64,000 bases of DNA from positions 18,499 to 82,498 of the forward strand of contig SVKL01000009.1 in NCBI GenBank assembly GCA_015068495.1, written 5' to 3'. Shown in pieces: positions 17,784 through 24,917 of the stretch; position 1 is the first letter of the stretch; each line of letters opens with the position of its first letter. Source of the DNA: Oscillospiraceae bacterium (GTDB lineage: Bacteria > Bacillota > Clostridia > Oscillospirales > Oscillospiraceae). The position numbers were made by a program, and so were the translations under genes. Under the pieces are notes generated by a model. It had not been told where the DNA came from. It did not search any database and saw only the letters and a program-made list of their open reading frames with translations.

Positions 17784-17784
17784 A
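17756..17784 (-). promoter_or_regulatory. promoter of the LuxR-type regulator
   Basis: Minus strand TTGCAT (17784-17779), 17 bases, perfect TATAAT (17761-17756). Predicted start near 17749. Confidence 0.7.
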
Positions 17785-17900
17785 CTACTTTGAAAAATGT
17801 TTTTCACGCTGTGTGTTAAAAGATAATGGAAACTGTTCAGCGGTTTTTGTTGGAAAATGGACGGGCAGGGGAGAATACCCTTAACCATGGAGGTGAGGCG

Positions 17901-18575
17901 ATGTATACCGCCACGTGGTTAATACTCAGTAGCCTGCTGTGCGCATTGCAGCTTTCTGCAGGAAGCTTTCCAAAGCCGCTGACGCCCCAGGAGGAGGCGC
18001 ATTATCTGGAACTGTCCTCCCGGGGAGATTTGGAAGCAAGAAACATTTTGATTGAGCGGAATCTCCGCTTGGTTGCGCATATCTTGAAAAAATACTATGC
18101 CCAAACCTCGGATCAAGAGGACCTGATTTCCATAGGGACCATCGGCCTGATTAAGGGAATCACCACCTTTGATCCCCAAAAAGGGGCACGGCTTGCCACC
18201 TATGCAGCCCGTTGTGTAGAAAATGAAATCCTTATGTATTTCCGTTCCCAGAAGAAATCCAGTCACGATGTGTCCTTGTCCGACTATATTGAAACAGGCA
18301 CAGACGGCGCGGCACTGTCTTTACTGGATGTGGTGGGAGAGGACGAGGATATGACCGAGCGCATCAGCAACCGGGAGCAGCTTCAGCAGGTGCGGAAATT
18401 GGTGGATACCTGCTTGACAGAGCAGGAGCGGCAGGTGATTGTGCTGCGATACGGTCTGCAGGACGGCAAGCCCCAACGGCAGAGGGAGGTGGCGAAAACG
18501 GTGAATATCAGCAGGAGCTATGTGTCCCGTATCGAAAAACGTGCGCTGGAAAAATTACGGCAGGCATTGGAGTAA
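17901..18575 (+). CDS. sigK: sporulation sigma factor SigK
   Basis: Late mother-cell sigma factor directing genes for spore coat and cortex. The protein closely follows SigK: NLRLVAHILKKYY then DLISIGTIGLIKGI (region 2), TYAARCVENEILMYFR (region 2.4) and the region 4 helix-turn-helix ending ISRSYVSRIEKRALEKL. The N-terminal 21 residues (MYTATWLILSSLLCALQLSAG) are hydrophobic and correspond to the pro-sequence that SpoIVFB removes in Bacillus subtilis (established knowledge). GGAGGTGAGGCG just before the ATG at 17901 fixes the start, although the frame is open further upstream. The coding sequence is uninterrupted: there is no skin-type intervening element. It shows that the organism is, or descends from, an endospore former. 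Confidence 0.92.
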   Translation: MYTATWLILSSLLCALQLSAGSFPKPLTPQEEAHYLELSSRGDLEARNILIERNLRLVAHILKKYYAQTSDQEDLISIGTIGLIKGITTFDPQKGARLATYAARCVENEILMYFRSQKKSSHDVSLSDYIETGTDGAALSLLDVVGEDEDMTERISNREQLQQVRKLVDTCLTEQERQVIVLRYGLQDGKPQRQREVAKTVNISRSYVSRIEKRALEKLRQALE

Positions 18576-18583
18576 GAAAAGCC

Positions 18584-18612
18584 TTGACATTGTGAAATAC
18601 GGGTGATATAAT
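18584..18612 (+). promoter_or_regulatory. consensus promoter of the two-tRNA operon
   Basis: Perfect TTGACA (18584-18589), 17 bases, perfect TATAAT (18607-18612), ideal for stable RNA. Start predicted near 18619. Confidence 0.88.
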
Positions 18613-18649
18613 AACTCGGCGATGTGGTGCTCAGGCACTTCTTGTTTAC

Positions 18650-18726
18650 GGGCCCTTAGCTCAGTTGGTCAGAGCCTCCGGCTCATAACCGGATAGTCCC
18701 GGGTTCGAATCCCTGAGGGCCCACCA
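18650..18726 (+). tRNA. tRNA with CAU anticodon (Ile2 after lysidine modification, or elongator Met)
   Basis: Complete cloverleaf: acceptor GGGCCCT/AGGGCCC, D stem GCTC/GAGC, anticodon stem TCCGG/CCGGA with loop CTCATAA, T loop TTCGAAT, encoded CCA. The second pair of the T stem is a C-T mismatch. The acceptor carries C4-G69 and C5-G68, the pairs that TilS uses to recognise tRNA-Ile2 in E. coli, so Ile2 is the better guess; automated tools would probably call it Met. Confidence 0.93.
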
Positions 18727-18757
18727 GATAAAAAAGGTCTAGGCCTTTCATATAAAT

Positions 18758-18833
<76 letters not shown>

Positions 18834-18864
18834 TCAAAAGGCTACAAAAAAGATATAGCCACAG

Positions 18865-18895
18865 AAAAACTCTGATTTTATCAGGGTTTTTTCTG
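18865..18895 (+). terminator. terminator of the tRNA operon
   Basis: AAAAACTCTGA (18865-18875) pairs with TCAGGGTTTTT (18881-18891), followed by more T residues. Confidence 0.75.
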
Positions 18896-18991
18896 TTTTT
18901 ATGGGCGAAATCTTAGGCTGCGGTTTACACGTACGACAAAGATATTTTTCTGAGTACAGATTTGAACCCTCACAACATCCCCCGGTTCTAA

Positions 18992-19024
18992 GGAGCATAG
19001 AAAAACTATGCTCCCATTTTCTTT
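18992..19024 (+). terminator. stem-loop with T-rich tail upstream of the RM cassette
   Basis: GGAGCATAG (18992-19000) and its exact complement (19006-19014) around an AAAAA loop, then CATTTTCTTTT. It may shield the RM cassette from upstream transcription. Apart from this hairpin I see no gene between the tRNAs and 19103. Confidence 0.65.
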
Positions 19025-19034
19025 TCAAAAAGGA

Positions 19035-19090
19035 TTGACTTTCTTCTTGCATTTTGATATCATTATATCAAGATATTATGATATCAAAAT
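19035..19090 (+). promoter_or_regulatory. promoter overlapped by a perfect palindrome, operator of the RM cassette
   Basis: TTGACT (19035-19040), 17 bases, TATCAT (19058-19063). A perfect 13-base inverted repeat, ATTTTGATATCAT at 19051-19063 and its complement at 19078-19090, covers the -10 and the start region. The core TGATATCA occurs in each arm. This fits repression by a dimeric protein, perhaps the small gene just downstream. Confidence 0.65.
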
Positions 19091-19102
19091 GGAGGTGGGA
19101 TT

Positions 19103-19291
19103 GTGAACAAAACGAACATCCCGACATATGAGAAAATAATGATCCCTCTGCGCCTGCCACCGGAGATTTACAACCGAATGATGGACGAGGTGCAAAAGAA
19201 GAAAAAGGACGAACGCGGATATAGCGTCAATCAGTATTTGACTGATATACTGACAAAAGATTTGGAGGGTAAAGAAAATGAACAGATTTGA
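19103..19291 (+). CDS. small ribbon-helix-helix-like protein, putative RM regulator
   Basis: A 62-residue protein from a GTG at 19103 with GGAGGTGGGA directly before it. The segment KIMIPLRLPPEIYNRMMDEVQ followed by a Lys-rich turn and SVNQYLTDIL resembles a ribbon-helix-helix fold of the Arc/MetJ type: a beta strand, then helix A, then helix B with an asparagine-led start. Its end overlaps the start of the RM subunit gene by 14 bases, so the two are translationally coupled. A perfect palindrome overlaps the promoter 13 bases upstream. By analogy with control proteins of RM systems I infer an autoregulator that sets the timing of expression. Homology is not proven; it might instead be a small accessory subunit. 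Confidence 0.6.
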   Translation: MNKTNIPTYEKIMIPLRLPPEIYNRMMDEVQKKKKDERGYSVNQYLTDILTKDLEGKENEQI

Positions 19292-21143
19292 TATAATAAA
19301 TAGAATCGGAGACAAGTATCGCATTGGCAACACCGAAACAGGCGAGTTTAGCTACGCGCAAGCGCTGAAAGCTGTTGGTAAAGACATTAAGGATTATCAA
19401 AAGGCTACAACCGGAGCACAGCACAAATTCCTTGACCTTCGTTTTGAGAATGAGCGACTGGCGATTCTTGTGGAATGCAAAAACAAATTCAGCCGCTGGG
19501 ATAAAGCAAAAATCCAGGGTCAGTTGCAGGATTATGTTCGCTTCGAAAAAGCATACTCGGACAAAAAGATCGTTGCTATCCTTGCGGAAACCGATGGCGA
19601 TGAAGTATGGGTTTGGTACGGTCAATCTGTCATTATTGATGACGAACATCGCATGGAAGAAGAAACCGTTCTTCGCACATTTGAAGAATACGAAAACCTG
19701 TGTTTTGGTAGAGTAAACGACAAAATCAAAGTTGTTGATTCTATTAAAACGCTTAACGAAAAACTTCATTCGGATGGCATCAACGAAAAACTGCGCAGCC
19801 AGTTTGTTGGCACTTGCCTTCTAGCACTTAAGAATGGTCTTGTTTACAAAAATGTAAAAGAAACCCTTGACCCGAAAACCGGAAAGAAGCTCGCTCCCGA
19901 ACGTGTCGTTTTGAAGAGCATCAAGGATATTCTGGAAGGCCTGCTCACTCGTGGTGGTAGTCTGAACAAAGCAGGAAAGCTTGCTGTTCTGAACAGTAAA
20001 GTTCTCGATGATCAGGACGTTACAAGTTTGACTTACAAAGAACTTGAGGATATTTTGCAATTCATTGACGATAATGTAGTTCCTTATATCAACGACAAGA
20101 GTACTGCTGGACAAGACTTGTTAAATTTGTTCTTTACCACATTCAACAAGTACGTTGGAAAATCTGATAAAAACCAAGCATTTACTCCTGACCATATCTG
20201 CGATTTTATGAGTAAAGCAGTTGGTGTAAACAAAAATTCCCGTGTTTTGGATCCTTGCTGTGGAAGTGGTGCATTCCTTGTTAGAGCAATGACTGATGCA
20301 ATGGACGATTGTGATACTGAAGAAGAACGTGAAGAAGTTAAGAAGAACCAAATATTCGGCATTGAATATGAGGAGGGAGCCTTCGGCCTTTCTTCTACCA
20401 ATATGCTGATACATGGTGACGGCAACTCTAATGTTGTTCAGGATTCAATGTTTAAGCGAGCAAAATGGATTGCCGAGAACAATATCAATATTGTTTTGAT
20501 GAACCCGCCCTATAATGCTACTAAAAAGTGTTGTGATCCAGACTATACAAAGGGGTGGGATGCCAAGAAAAAGGAAGATCCTTCTAAAGGATTGCATTTT
20601 GTAGAGTGGGTAGCTCGCCATGTCCCATCTACCTGTAAAATGGCAGTACTTTTACCTATGCAGGCTGCTATTGGTAATACCGGAGATGTAAAGGATTTCA
20701 AAAAGAAAATGCTTGATAACTATACTCTCGATGCCGTATTTTCGCTTCCTACAGAAATGTTCTATCCCGGAGCTGCAGCAGTTGCTTGCTGTATGGTTTT
20801 CGATCTTTCTCAAAAGCATGAAAAAGCCAACAGAGATACATTCTTTGGTTATTTCAAAGATGATAAATTTATTAAGAGAAAAGGACTCGGGCGTATTGAA
20901 CGTACCGATGCGGATGGAAACAGTCTGTGGATAAAGACAAAGGAATGTTGGTTAGATTTGTATAAGAACAAGCGTGAGGTTCCGGGCTTATCTGTAATGA
21001 AAAGGGTATCTTGGAAGGACGAATGGCTCGCTGAAGCTTATATGGAAACTGATTATAGCTTGTTGACGGAAGAGGATTTTCAAAAGGTATTAAATGACTA
21101 TCTGGCCTATCTTATAAAGGAAGGTGAGATATATGAATCTTGA
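19278..21143 (+). CDS. fused endonuclease-methyltransferase subunit, BcgI-type (type IIB) RM system
   Basis: Predicted RM subunit that both cuts DNA and methylates adenine. The N-terminal domain has a PD-(D/E)xK nuclease signature (D53, then E66-C-K68 in LVECKNKF). A helical region follows (about 150-290), and then a gamma-class N6-adenine methyltransferase with SAM motif I LDPCCGSGAF at 324-333 and catalytic NPPYN at 409-413. The size (621 residues), fusion order and pairing with one two-TRD specificity gene match the BcgI A/B arrangement (637 and 341 residues in BcgI) rather than classical type I with a separate translocating HsdR; no HsdR-like helicase is present. The start overlaps the small upstream gene by 14 bases and the stop overlaps the specificity gene by 11. 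The region is clearly more AT-rich than its neighbours, suggesting horizontal transfer. Target sequence unknown. Confidence 0.85.
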   Translation: MNRFDIINRIGDKYRIGNTETGEFSYAQALKAVGKDIKDYQKATTGAQHKFLDLRFENERLAILVECKNKFSRWDKAKIQGQLQDYVRFEKAYSDKKIVAILAETDGDEVWVWYGQSVIIDDEHRMEEETVLRTFEEYENLCFGRVNDKIKVVDSIKTLNEKLHSDGINEKLRSQFVGTCLLALKNGLVYKNVKETLDPKTGKKLAPERVVLKSIKDILEGLLTRGGSLNKAGKLAVLNSKVLDDQDVTSLTYKELEDILQFIDDNVVPYINDKSTAGQDLLNLFFTTFNKYVGKSDKNQAFTPDHICDFMSKAVGVNKNSRVLDPCCGSGAFLVRAMTDAMDDCDTEEEREEVKKNQIFGIEYEEGAFGLSSTNMLIHGDGNSNVVQDSMFKRAKWIAENNINIVLMNPPYNATKKCCDPDYTKGWDAKKKEDPSKGLHFVEWVARHVPSTCKMAVLLPMQAAIGNTGDVKDFKKKMLDNYTLDAVFSLPTEMFYPGAAAVACCMVFDLSQKHEKANRDTFFGYFKDDKFIKRKGLGRIERTDADGNSLWIKTKECWLDLYKNKREVPGLSVMKRVSWKDEWLAEAYMETDYSLLTEEDFQKVLNDYLAYLIKEGEIYES

Positions 21144-22188
21144 AATGGAGAAATGGAAAGAGTATCGACTTGGAGATCTGTTTGAAATCAAGAAGGGAAA
21201 ACGACTAAATGCGGAAGATCAAACAGGTGGAAACACTCCATATATAGGTGCAATAGATTCCAATAACGGTATTGCTAATTATATTGGACAAGCTCCAATT
21301 CATTCTGGCAATACGATCTCCCTAAGTTATGACGGTTCTATAGGTGAAGCATTTTACCAAAAGAACCCCTTTTGGTGTACCGATGCGGTTAATGTTCTCT
21401 ATTTTAAGGAGGATAATAATTATTTATTTAATGAGCATATTGCGTTGTTTATTTGCACGGTATTACGTCAAGAAAAATATCGATATTGTTATGGCCGGAA
21501 GTGGGTTCTTGAATCAATGAATGAAACAAGGATTAAGTTACCTACAAAAAATGATACACCGGATTGGGGATGGATGGAAACCTATGTTAAATCATTGCAT
21601 CATAAGCCATTAACCACCAATCTCAACAAAGAATCCGACTGTGAATTAAATACAAATAACTGGAAAGAATTTTATCTTCACAAGCTCTTTAACGTGGGAA
21701 TGGGCAACGGTATCGATGCTATAGTAACAACTAGTGACGAACCTAAATACAACTATGTATCCCGTGATAGCAACGGTAACGGAGTTGTTGGTTTTGTGGA
21801 TGAAATAGAAGGAGAAGAGCCGTTTCCTGCAGGAGCAATGTCATTAGCTTTGGGTGGCAGCTTTTTGGGTTCTTGCTTTATTCAAAAGAAGCCATTTTAT
21901 ACTGCACAAAATGTAGCTGTATTACAGGAGAAAGTCCCTCTGTCAGATCACACCAAACTGTTCATTGCCACGCTCATTCGAAATGAATGCAAGATCAAAT
22001 ATCAAGCGTTTGGTCGTGAATTGAATGCCCATTTTAGAAAAGATTTTACTATAAAGCTTCCTGTTAAACGTAATGCCAACGGTATTGTGTTTGATGAAAC
22101 GCACGAATTTTCTGATGATGGCTATATTCCCGATTGGGAGTGGATGGATAACTATATGAAATCTTTACCGTATAGTGATCGAATTTAA
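21133..22188 (+). CDS. specificity subunit of the RM system, two target-recognition domains
   Basis: Recognition subunit that directs the fused nuclease-methylase to a bipartite DNA target. Two similar halves are visible: residues about 5-165 starting WKEYRLGDLFEIKKGKRL and about 175-345 starting WKEFYLHKLFNVGMGNG. Each is a type I S-like target-recognition domain ending in a DWxWM segment (TPDWGWMETY and IPDWEWMDNY), which marks the duplicated conserved helices. At 351 residues it is close to BcgI B and shorter than most type I HsdS. A GTG at 21124 is in frame, but AAGGAAGGTGAG fits the ATG at 21133, which overlaps the upstream gene. It is the last gene of the cassette and a strong terminator follows. 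Confidence 0.83.
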   Translation: MNLEMEKWKEYRLGDLFEIKKGKRLNAEDQTGGNTPYIGAIDSNNGIANYIGQAPIHSGNTISLSYDGSIGEAFYQKNPFWCTDAVNVLYFKEDNNYLFNEHIALFICTVLRQEKYRYCYGRKWVLESMNETRIKLPTKNDTPDWGWMETYVKSLHHKPLTTNLNKESDCELNTNNWKEFYLHKLFNVGMGNGIDAIVTTSDEPKYNYVSRDSNGNGVVGFVDEIEGEEPFPAGAMSLALGGSFLGSCFIQKKPFYTAQNVAVLQEKVPLSDHTKLFIATLIRNECKIKYQAFGRELNAHFRKDFTIKLPVKRNANGIVFDETHEFSDDGYIPDWEWMDNYMKSLPYSDRI

Positions 22189-22250
22189 TTACAATAGTTC
22201 AAAACTATACAACATTCTCACCAGAATATCTTTTTCGTAGTCCATAGACA

Positions 22251-22284
22251 AAAAACAGCGATAGCGTTTGCTATCGCTGTTTTT
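22251..22284 (+). terminator. terminator of the RM cassette
   Basis: Perfect 15-base arms AAAAACAGCGATAGC and complement around a 4-base loop, ending in TTTTT. The AT-rich stretch between 22189 and 22250 holds no gene. Confidence 0.92.
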
Positions 22285-22286
22285 GC

Positions 22287-22315
22287 TTGCCATCGTCTGA
22301 ATTCTCTTGTATAAT
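22287..22315 (+). promoter_or_regulatory. promoter of the ribulokinase gene
   Basis: TTGCCA (22287-22292), 17 bases, TATAAT (22310-22315). Confidence 0.75.
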
Positions 22316-22345
22316 AAAAATATCCTCACATAAGGAGCGATGATA

Positions 22346-23962
22346 ATGAAACAATACACAATCGGTATCGATTTTGGAACCCTTTCCGGCAGATGCGTTT
22401 TGGTGGACTGCGAAAACGGGAAGGAGCTTGCGGAAGCTGTGTGCAACTATGCCCACGGGGTAATGGACGAGAGTTTGCCTACCGGCAGGAAACTGCCGCC
22501 ACTATTTGCCCTGCAGCACCCGGCAGATTATCTGGAGGTTGTCCGCACCACGATTCCTGCGGTTTTGGAAAAAGCGAAAATTGCGCCGGAGCAGGTAAAG
22601 GGTATCGGCATCGACTTTACCGCCTGCACCGTCCTGCCTGTGGACAAGACGGGGACGCCTCTGTGTATGCGTCCGGAATTTGAAGACGACCCCCACGCCT
22701 ATGTGAAGCTGTGGAAGCACCACGCGGCACAGCCCGAGGCGGACGAGCTGAATGAGCTGGCAGAAAAGCGGCAAGAGCCTTGGCTGAAGGTCTACGGCGG
22801 ACGGGTTTCTTCTGAGTGGGCGCTGCCCAAATTGCTGGAAACCCTACGGAAAGCCCCCCAAGTCTATGGGGAAACCGCCCGTTTTATGGAGGCAGCAGAC
22901 TGGCTGGTATCTAAGCTGATTGGTAAGGAAATTCACAGCCTGCCCTTTGTCGGCTATAAGGCGCTTTACCATAGCGGCGCGTACCCCTCCAACGACTTTA
23001 TGACAGCGCTGGATAAGGGGTTGGACGGTGTGGTCGGCACGAAGCTGTCGGAGAAAATTGCAGATTTCTCCGGTCCTGCCGGCACCCTTAGCCAAGAGGG
23101 GGCGGAGCTGACCGGCTTGCCGGTGGGTACGGTGGTTGCTGTGCCCCAGATTGATGCCCACGCGGCGATGCCTGCATTGCAAATCACCGGTGACGGGGAA
23201 CTGATGCTGATTATGGGCACTTCTTCCTGCCATATCGTCAACACCAAAACCGAAAATGCTGTTTTGGGTGTTTGCGGTTATGTAAAAGACGGTGTGATTC
23301 CCGGACTTGTTACCTACGAGGCAGGTCAGGCGGCAGTTGGCGATATTTTCGATTGGTTTGTGAAAAATTCCGTGCCTGCTTCCTATGCAGAGGAGGCAAA
23401 AGTGCGGAATATCAGCCTGCATACCTTGCTGACGGAAAAAGCCGAAGGCTTGGCAGTAGGGGAGACCGGCCTTGTGGCGCTGGACTGGTTTAACGGCAAC
23501 CGCAGCGTGCTGGATGATTCCCAGCTTTCCGGTGTGATTTTGGGCTTGACCTTAGGCACAAAACCGGAGCATATCTATCGGGCATTGCTGGAAGCCACCG
23601 CCTACGGCACAAAAATGATTTTGGACACCTTGGCATTTCCGGTGCATACCATCAAGGTTGCCGGCGGCATTGCCAACAAAAATGCCCTGCTGATGCAGAT
23701 TTATGCCGATGTGCTGAATCGGGAGATTCAGGTTTGTCAAAGCACACAGGCCGGCGCATTGGGCAGCGCAATCTATGGCGCGGTTGCTGCAGGGGTTTAT
23801 CCCGATTTGCAGGCAGCGGCGAAGGCGATGGGTACGCCTGTGGCAAAATGCTACCGTCCCGACCCGGAGAACCATAAAGCATACGAAAAGCTCTATGCCG
23901 AATATGTGACTCTCCACGACTATTTTGGCAGAGGCGGCAATGATGTAATGCACCGTCTGTAA
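22346..23962 (+). CDS. araB: ribulokinase (FGGY family)
   Basis: Phosphorylates L-ribulose to L-ribulose-5-phosphate in arabinose use. The N-terminal FGGY lobe begins with the phosphate-binding IGIDFGTLSGRCVLVD typical of ribulokinases; GIGIDFTACTVLPVD follows near residue 85, where other FGGY kinases have GxxxQ. The C-terminal lobe carries MGTSSCHIV and the ATP-binding VAGGIANKNALLMQIYADV. The length of 538 residues is near the family norm. The ATG at 22340 is too close to AAGGAG (22332-22337), so the ATG at 22346 is chosen. No araA or araD lies beside it; the divergently placed AraC regulator and glycoside hydrolase beyond the terminator may belong to the same use of pentose-containing glycans. 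A related pentulokinase substrate cannot be excluded. Confidence 0.85.
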   Translation: MKQYTIGIDFGTLSGRCVLVDCENGKELAEAVCNYAHGVMDESLPTGRKLPPLFALQHPADYLEVVRTTIPAVLEKAKIAPEQVKGIGIDFTACTVLPVDKTGTPLCMRPEFEDDPHAYVKLWKHHAAQPEADELNELAEKRQEPWLKVYGGRVSSEWALPKLLETLRKAPQVYGETARFMEAADWLVSKLIGKEIHSLPFVGYKALYHSGAYPSNDFMTALDKGLDGVVGTKLSEKIADFSGPAGTLSQEGAELTGLPVGTVVAVPQIDAHAAMPALQITGDGELMLIMGTSSCHIVNTKTENAVLGVCGYVKDGVIPGLVTYEAGQAAVGDIFDWFVKNSVPASYAEEAKVRNISLHTLLTEKAEGLAVGETGLVALDWFNGNRSVLDDSQLSGVILGLTLGTKPEHIYRALLEATAYGTKMILDTLAFPVHTIKVAGGIANKNALLMQIYADVLNREIQVCQSTQAGALGSAIYGAVAAGVYPDLQAAAKAMGTPVAKCYRPDPENHKAYEKLYAEYVTLHDYFGRGGNDVMHRL

Positions 23963-23968
23963 AAAGTA

Positions 23969-24000
23969 ACCCCGGCAATCCTGTTGGATTGCCGGGGGTT
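23969..24000. terminator. bidirectional terminator between araB and the AraC gene
   Basis: ACCCCGGCAATCC (23969-23981) pairs with GGATTGCCGGGGT around TGTT; A-rich and T-rich flanks on each side. Confidence 0.88.
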
Positions 24001-24014
24001 TATTATCAATACTG

Positions 24015-24800
24015 TTAGAGGTTTTTGTAAAGTGTACGATACAAGCTGGGGCTGTAGCCGGTTTTGTTCTTAAATGCGCAGGAAAAGGTGAGCTGGGAGC
24101 GATACCCCACAGAGGCGGAAATCTCTTTGATTTTTAGGTCTGTTGTTTTCAGTAATCGCTCTGCTTTCTTGATCCGCAACGAAAGAAGATAATTCTGAGG
24201 TGTTACCTGAAAGGCGTTTTTGAACCGATGGCACAGATATTTTTCAGAAACGCAGACATGTTTGGCCACATCCTCCATGGTGATGTGGCTTTGATAGTTC
24301 TTTTCCATAAAGTTTTTGGCCACCATGGTCAGATCAGCGGGGTGTTCCTCCGGATTTTCTCCGCAGACAAGAAGGGGGACGACGGCAGAAAAGGCGCTGA
24401 GCGCGGCGCATACCTGATTCTCAGCGTGCATCATAGCGCTTTTGAGAATGCTTAACAAAAAATCAAAATTACGAACCTGAAACAGTTGGTGGGAATTGGG
24501 CTGGATGCCATATTGGCGGAAAAGCGTCGCCACACCATCACCGTCAAAGCCGAACCAGTAATGCTCGTATTCCGGTTCCACAGAAAAGGAATGTAGCTTG
24601 TTCTTGGAAATCAAAAAAGCGCTTCCTGCAGGCGCATCAAAGTCACAAAAACGGCAGACCCCTTTGGTGACGATGTGCAATAAGTAAACGTTCCGGACAT
24701 AGGGGGAAATGAAGGTCGCTTCTTCCGGACAGGAGTGGGCAAATTCGGTAATCTGAATGCTTCCGGGTGAGTGCGTATAATAATGAATTTGGGGTTTCAA
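24015..24800 (-). CDS. AraC-family transcriptional regulator
   Basis: Sugar-responsive activator. The N-terminal 140 residues form a cupin-like sensor (YLLHIVTKGVCRF, PAGSAFLISKNKLHSF, YWFGFDGDG). The C-terminal 100 residues hold the two AraC helix-turn-helices (ITMEDVAKHVCVSEKYLCHRFKN and the second ending KEISASVGY, then FKNKTGYSP). The frame begins with GTG at 24815, but GGAGG at 24813-24809 lies between that codon and an in-frame TTG at 24800 at the correct distance, so I choose TTG (261 residues). The gene is divergent from the glycoside hydrolase, with a short shared promoter region, and convergent with araB. Regulation of the hydrolase is the natural inference. Confidence 0.88.
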   Translation of the reverse strand: MKPQIHYYTHSPGSIQITEFAHSCPEEATFISPYVRNVYLLHIVTKGVCRFCDFDAPAGSAFLISKNKLHSFSVEPEYEHYWFGFDGDGVATLFRQYGIQPNSHQLFQVRNFDFLLSILKSAMMHAENQVCAALSAFSAVVPLLVCGENPEEHPADLTMVAKNFMEKNYQSHITMEDVAKHVCVSEKYLCHRFKNAFQVTPQNYLLSLRIKKAERLLKTTDLKIKEISASVGYRSQLTFSCAFKNKTGYSPSLYRTLYKNL

Positions 24801-24818
24801 GGATATCACCTCCACTGC

Positions 24819-24847
24819 AGTATAGGAAAAAGATGCGTGATTGTCAA
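24819..24847 (-). promoter_or_regulatory. promoter of the AraC gene
   Basis: Minus strand TTGACA (24847-24842), 17 bases, TATACT (24824-24819). The predicted start, near 24812, falls within the Shine-Dalgarno sequence, so the transcript would be almost leaderless or the true start site is another. Confidence 0.55.
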
Positions 24848-24864
24848 TAAGGCACAGGTGATTT

Positions 24865-24893
24865 TGCTATATAAATGACGTTAAAATTATGAT
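24865..24893 (+). promoter_or_regulatory. promoter of the glycoside hydrolase gene
   Basis: TTGCTA (24865-24870), 17 bases, TATGAT (24888-24893); start near 24900, short leader, AGAGGTGAT ribosome-binding site before the ATG at 24918. Confidence 0.5.
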
Positions 24894-24917
24894 ATTATTC
24901 TAATTAGAGGTGATTTT

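Noticed and set aside
18834..19052. 72-codon minus-strand frame between tRNA-Trp and the RM cassette
   Set aside because: It spans a terminator and a second hairpin, has no ribosome-binding site, and its composition is not protein-like.
19278..22188. Classical type I restriction system (hsdM, hsdS, missing hsdR)
   Set aside because: The methylase subunit itself carries a nuclease-type D...ExK motif at its N terminus and the two genes match the BcgI A/B sizes; no helicase-type HsdR gene or remnant is seen nearby.
19035..22284. Integrative element using tRNA-Trp as attachment site
   Set aside because: No integrase, and no repeat of the tRNA-Trp 3' end was found downstream of the cassette.
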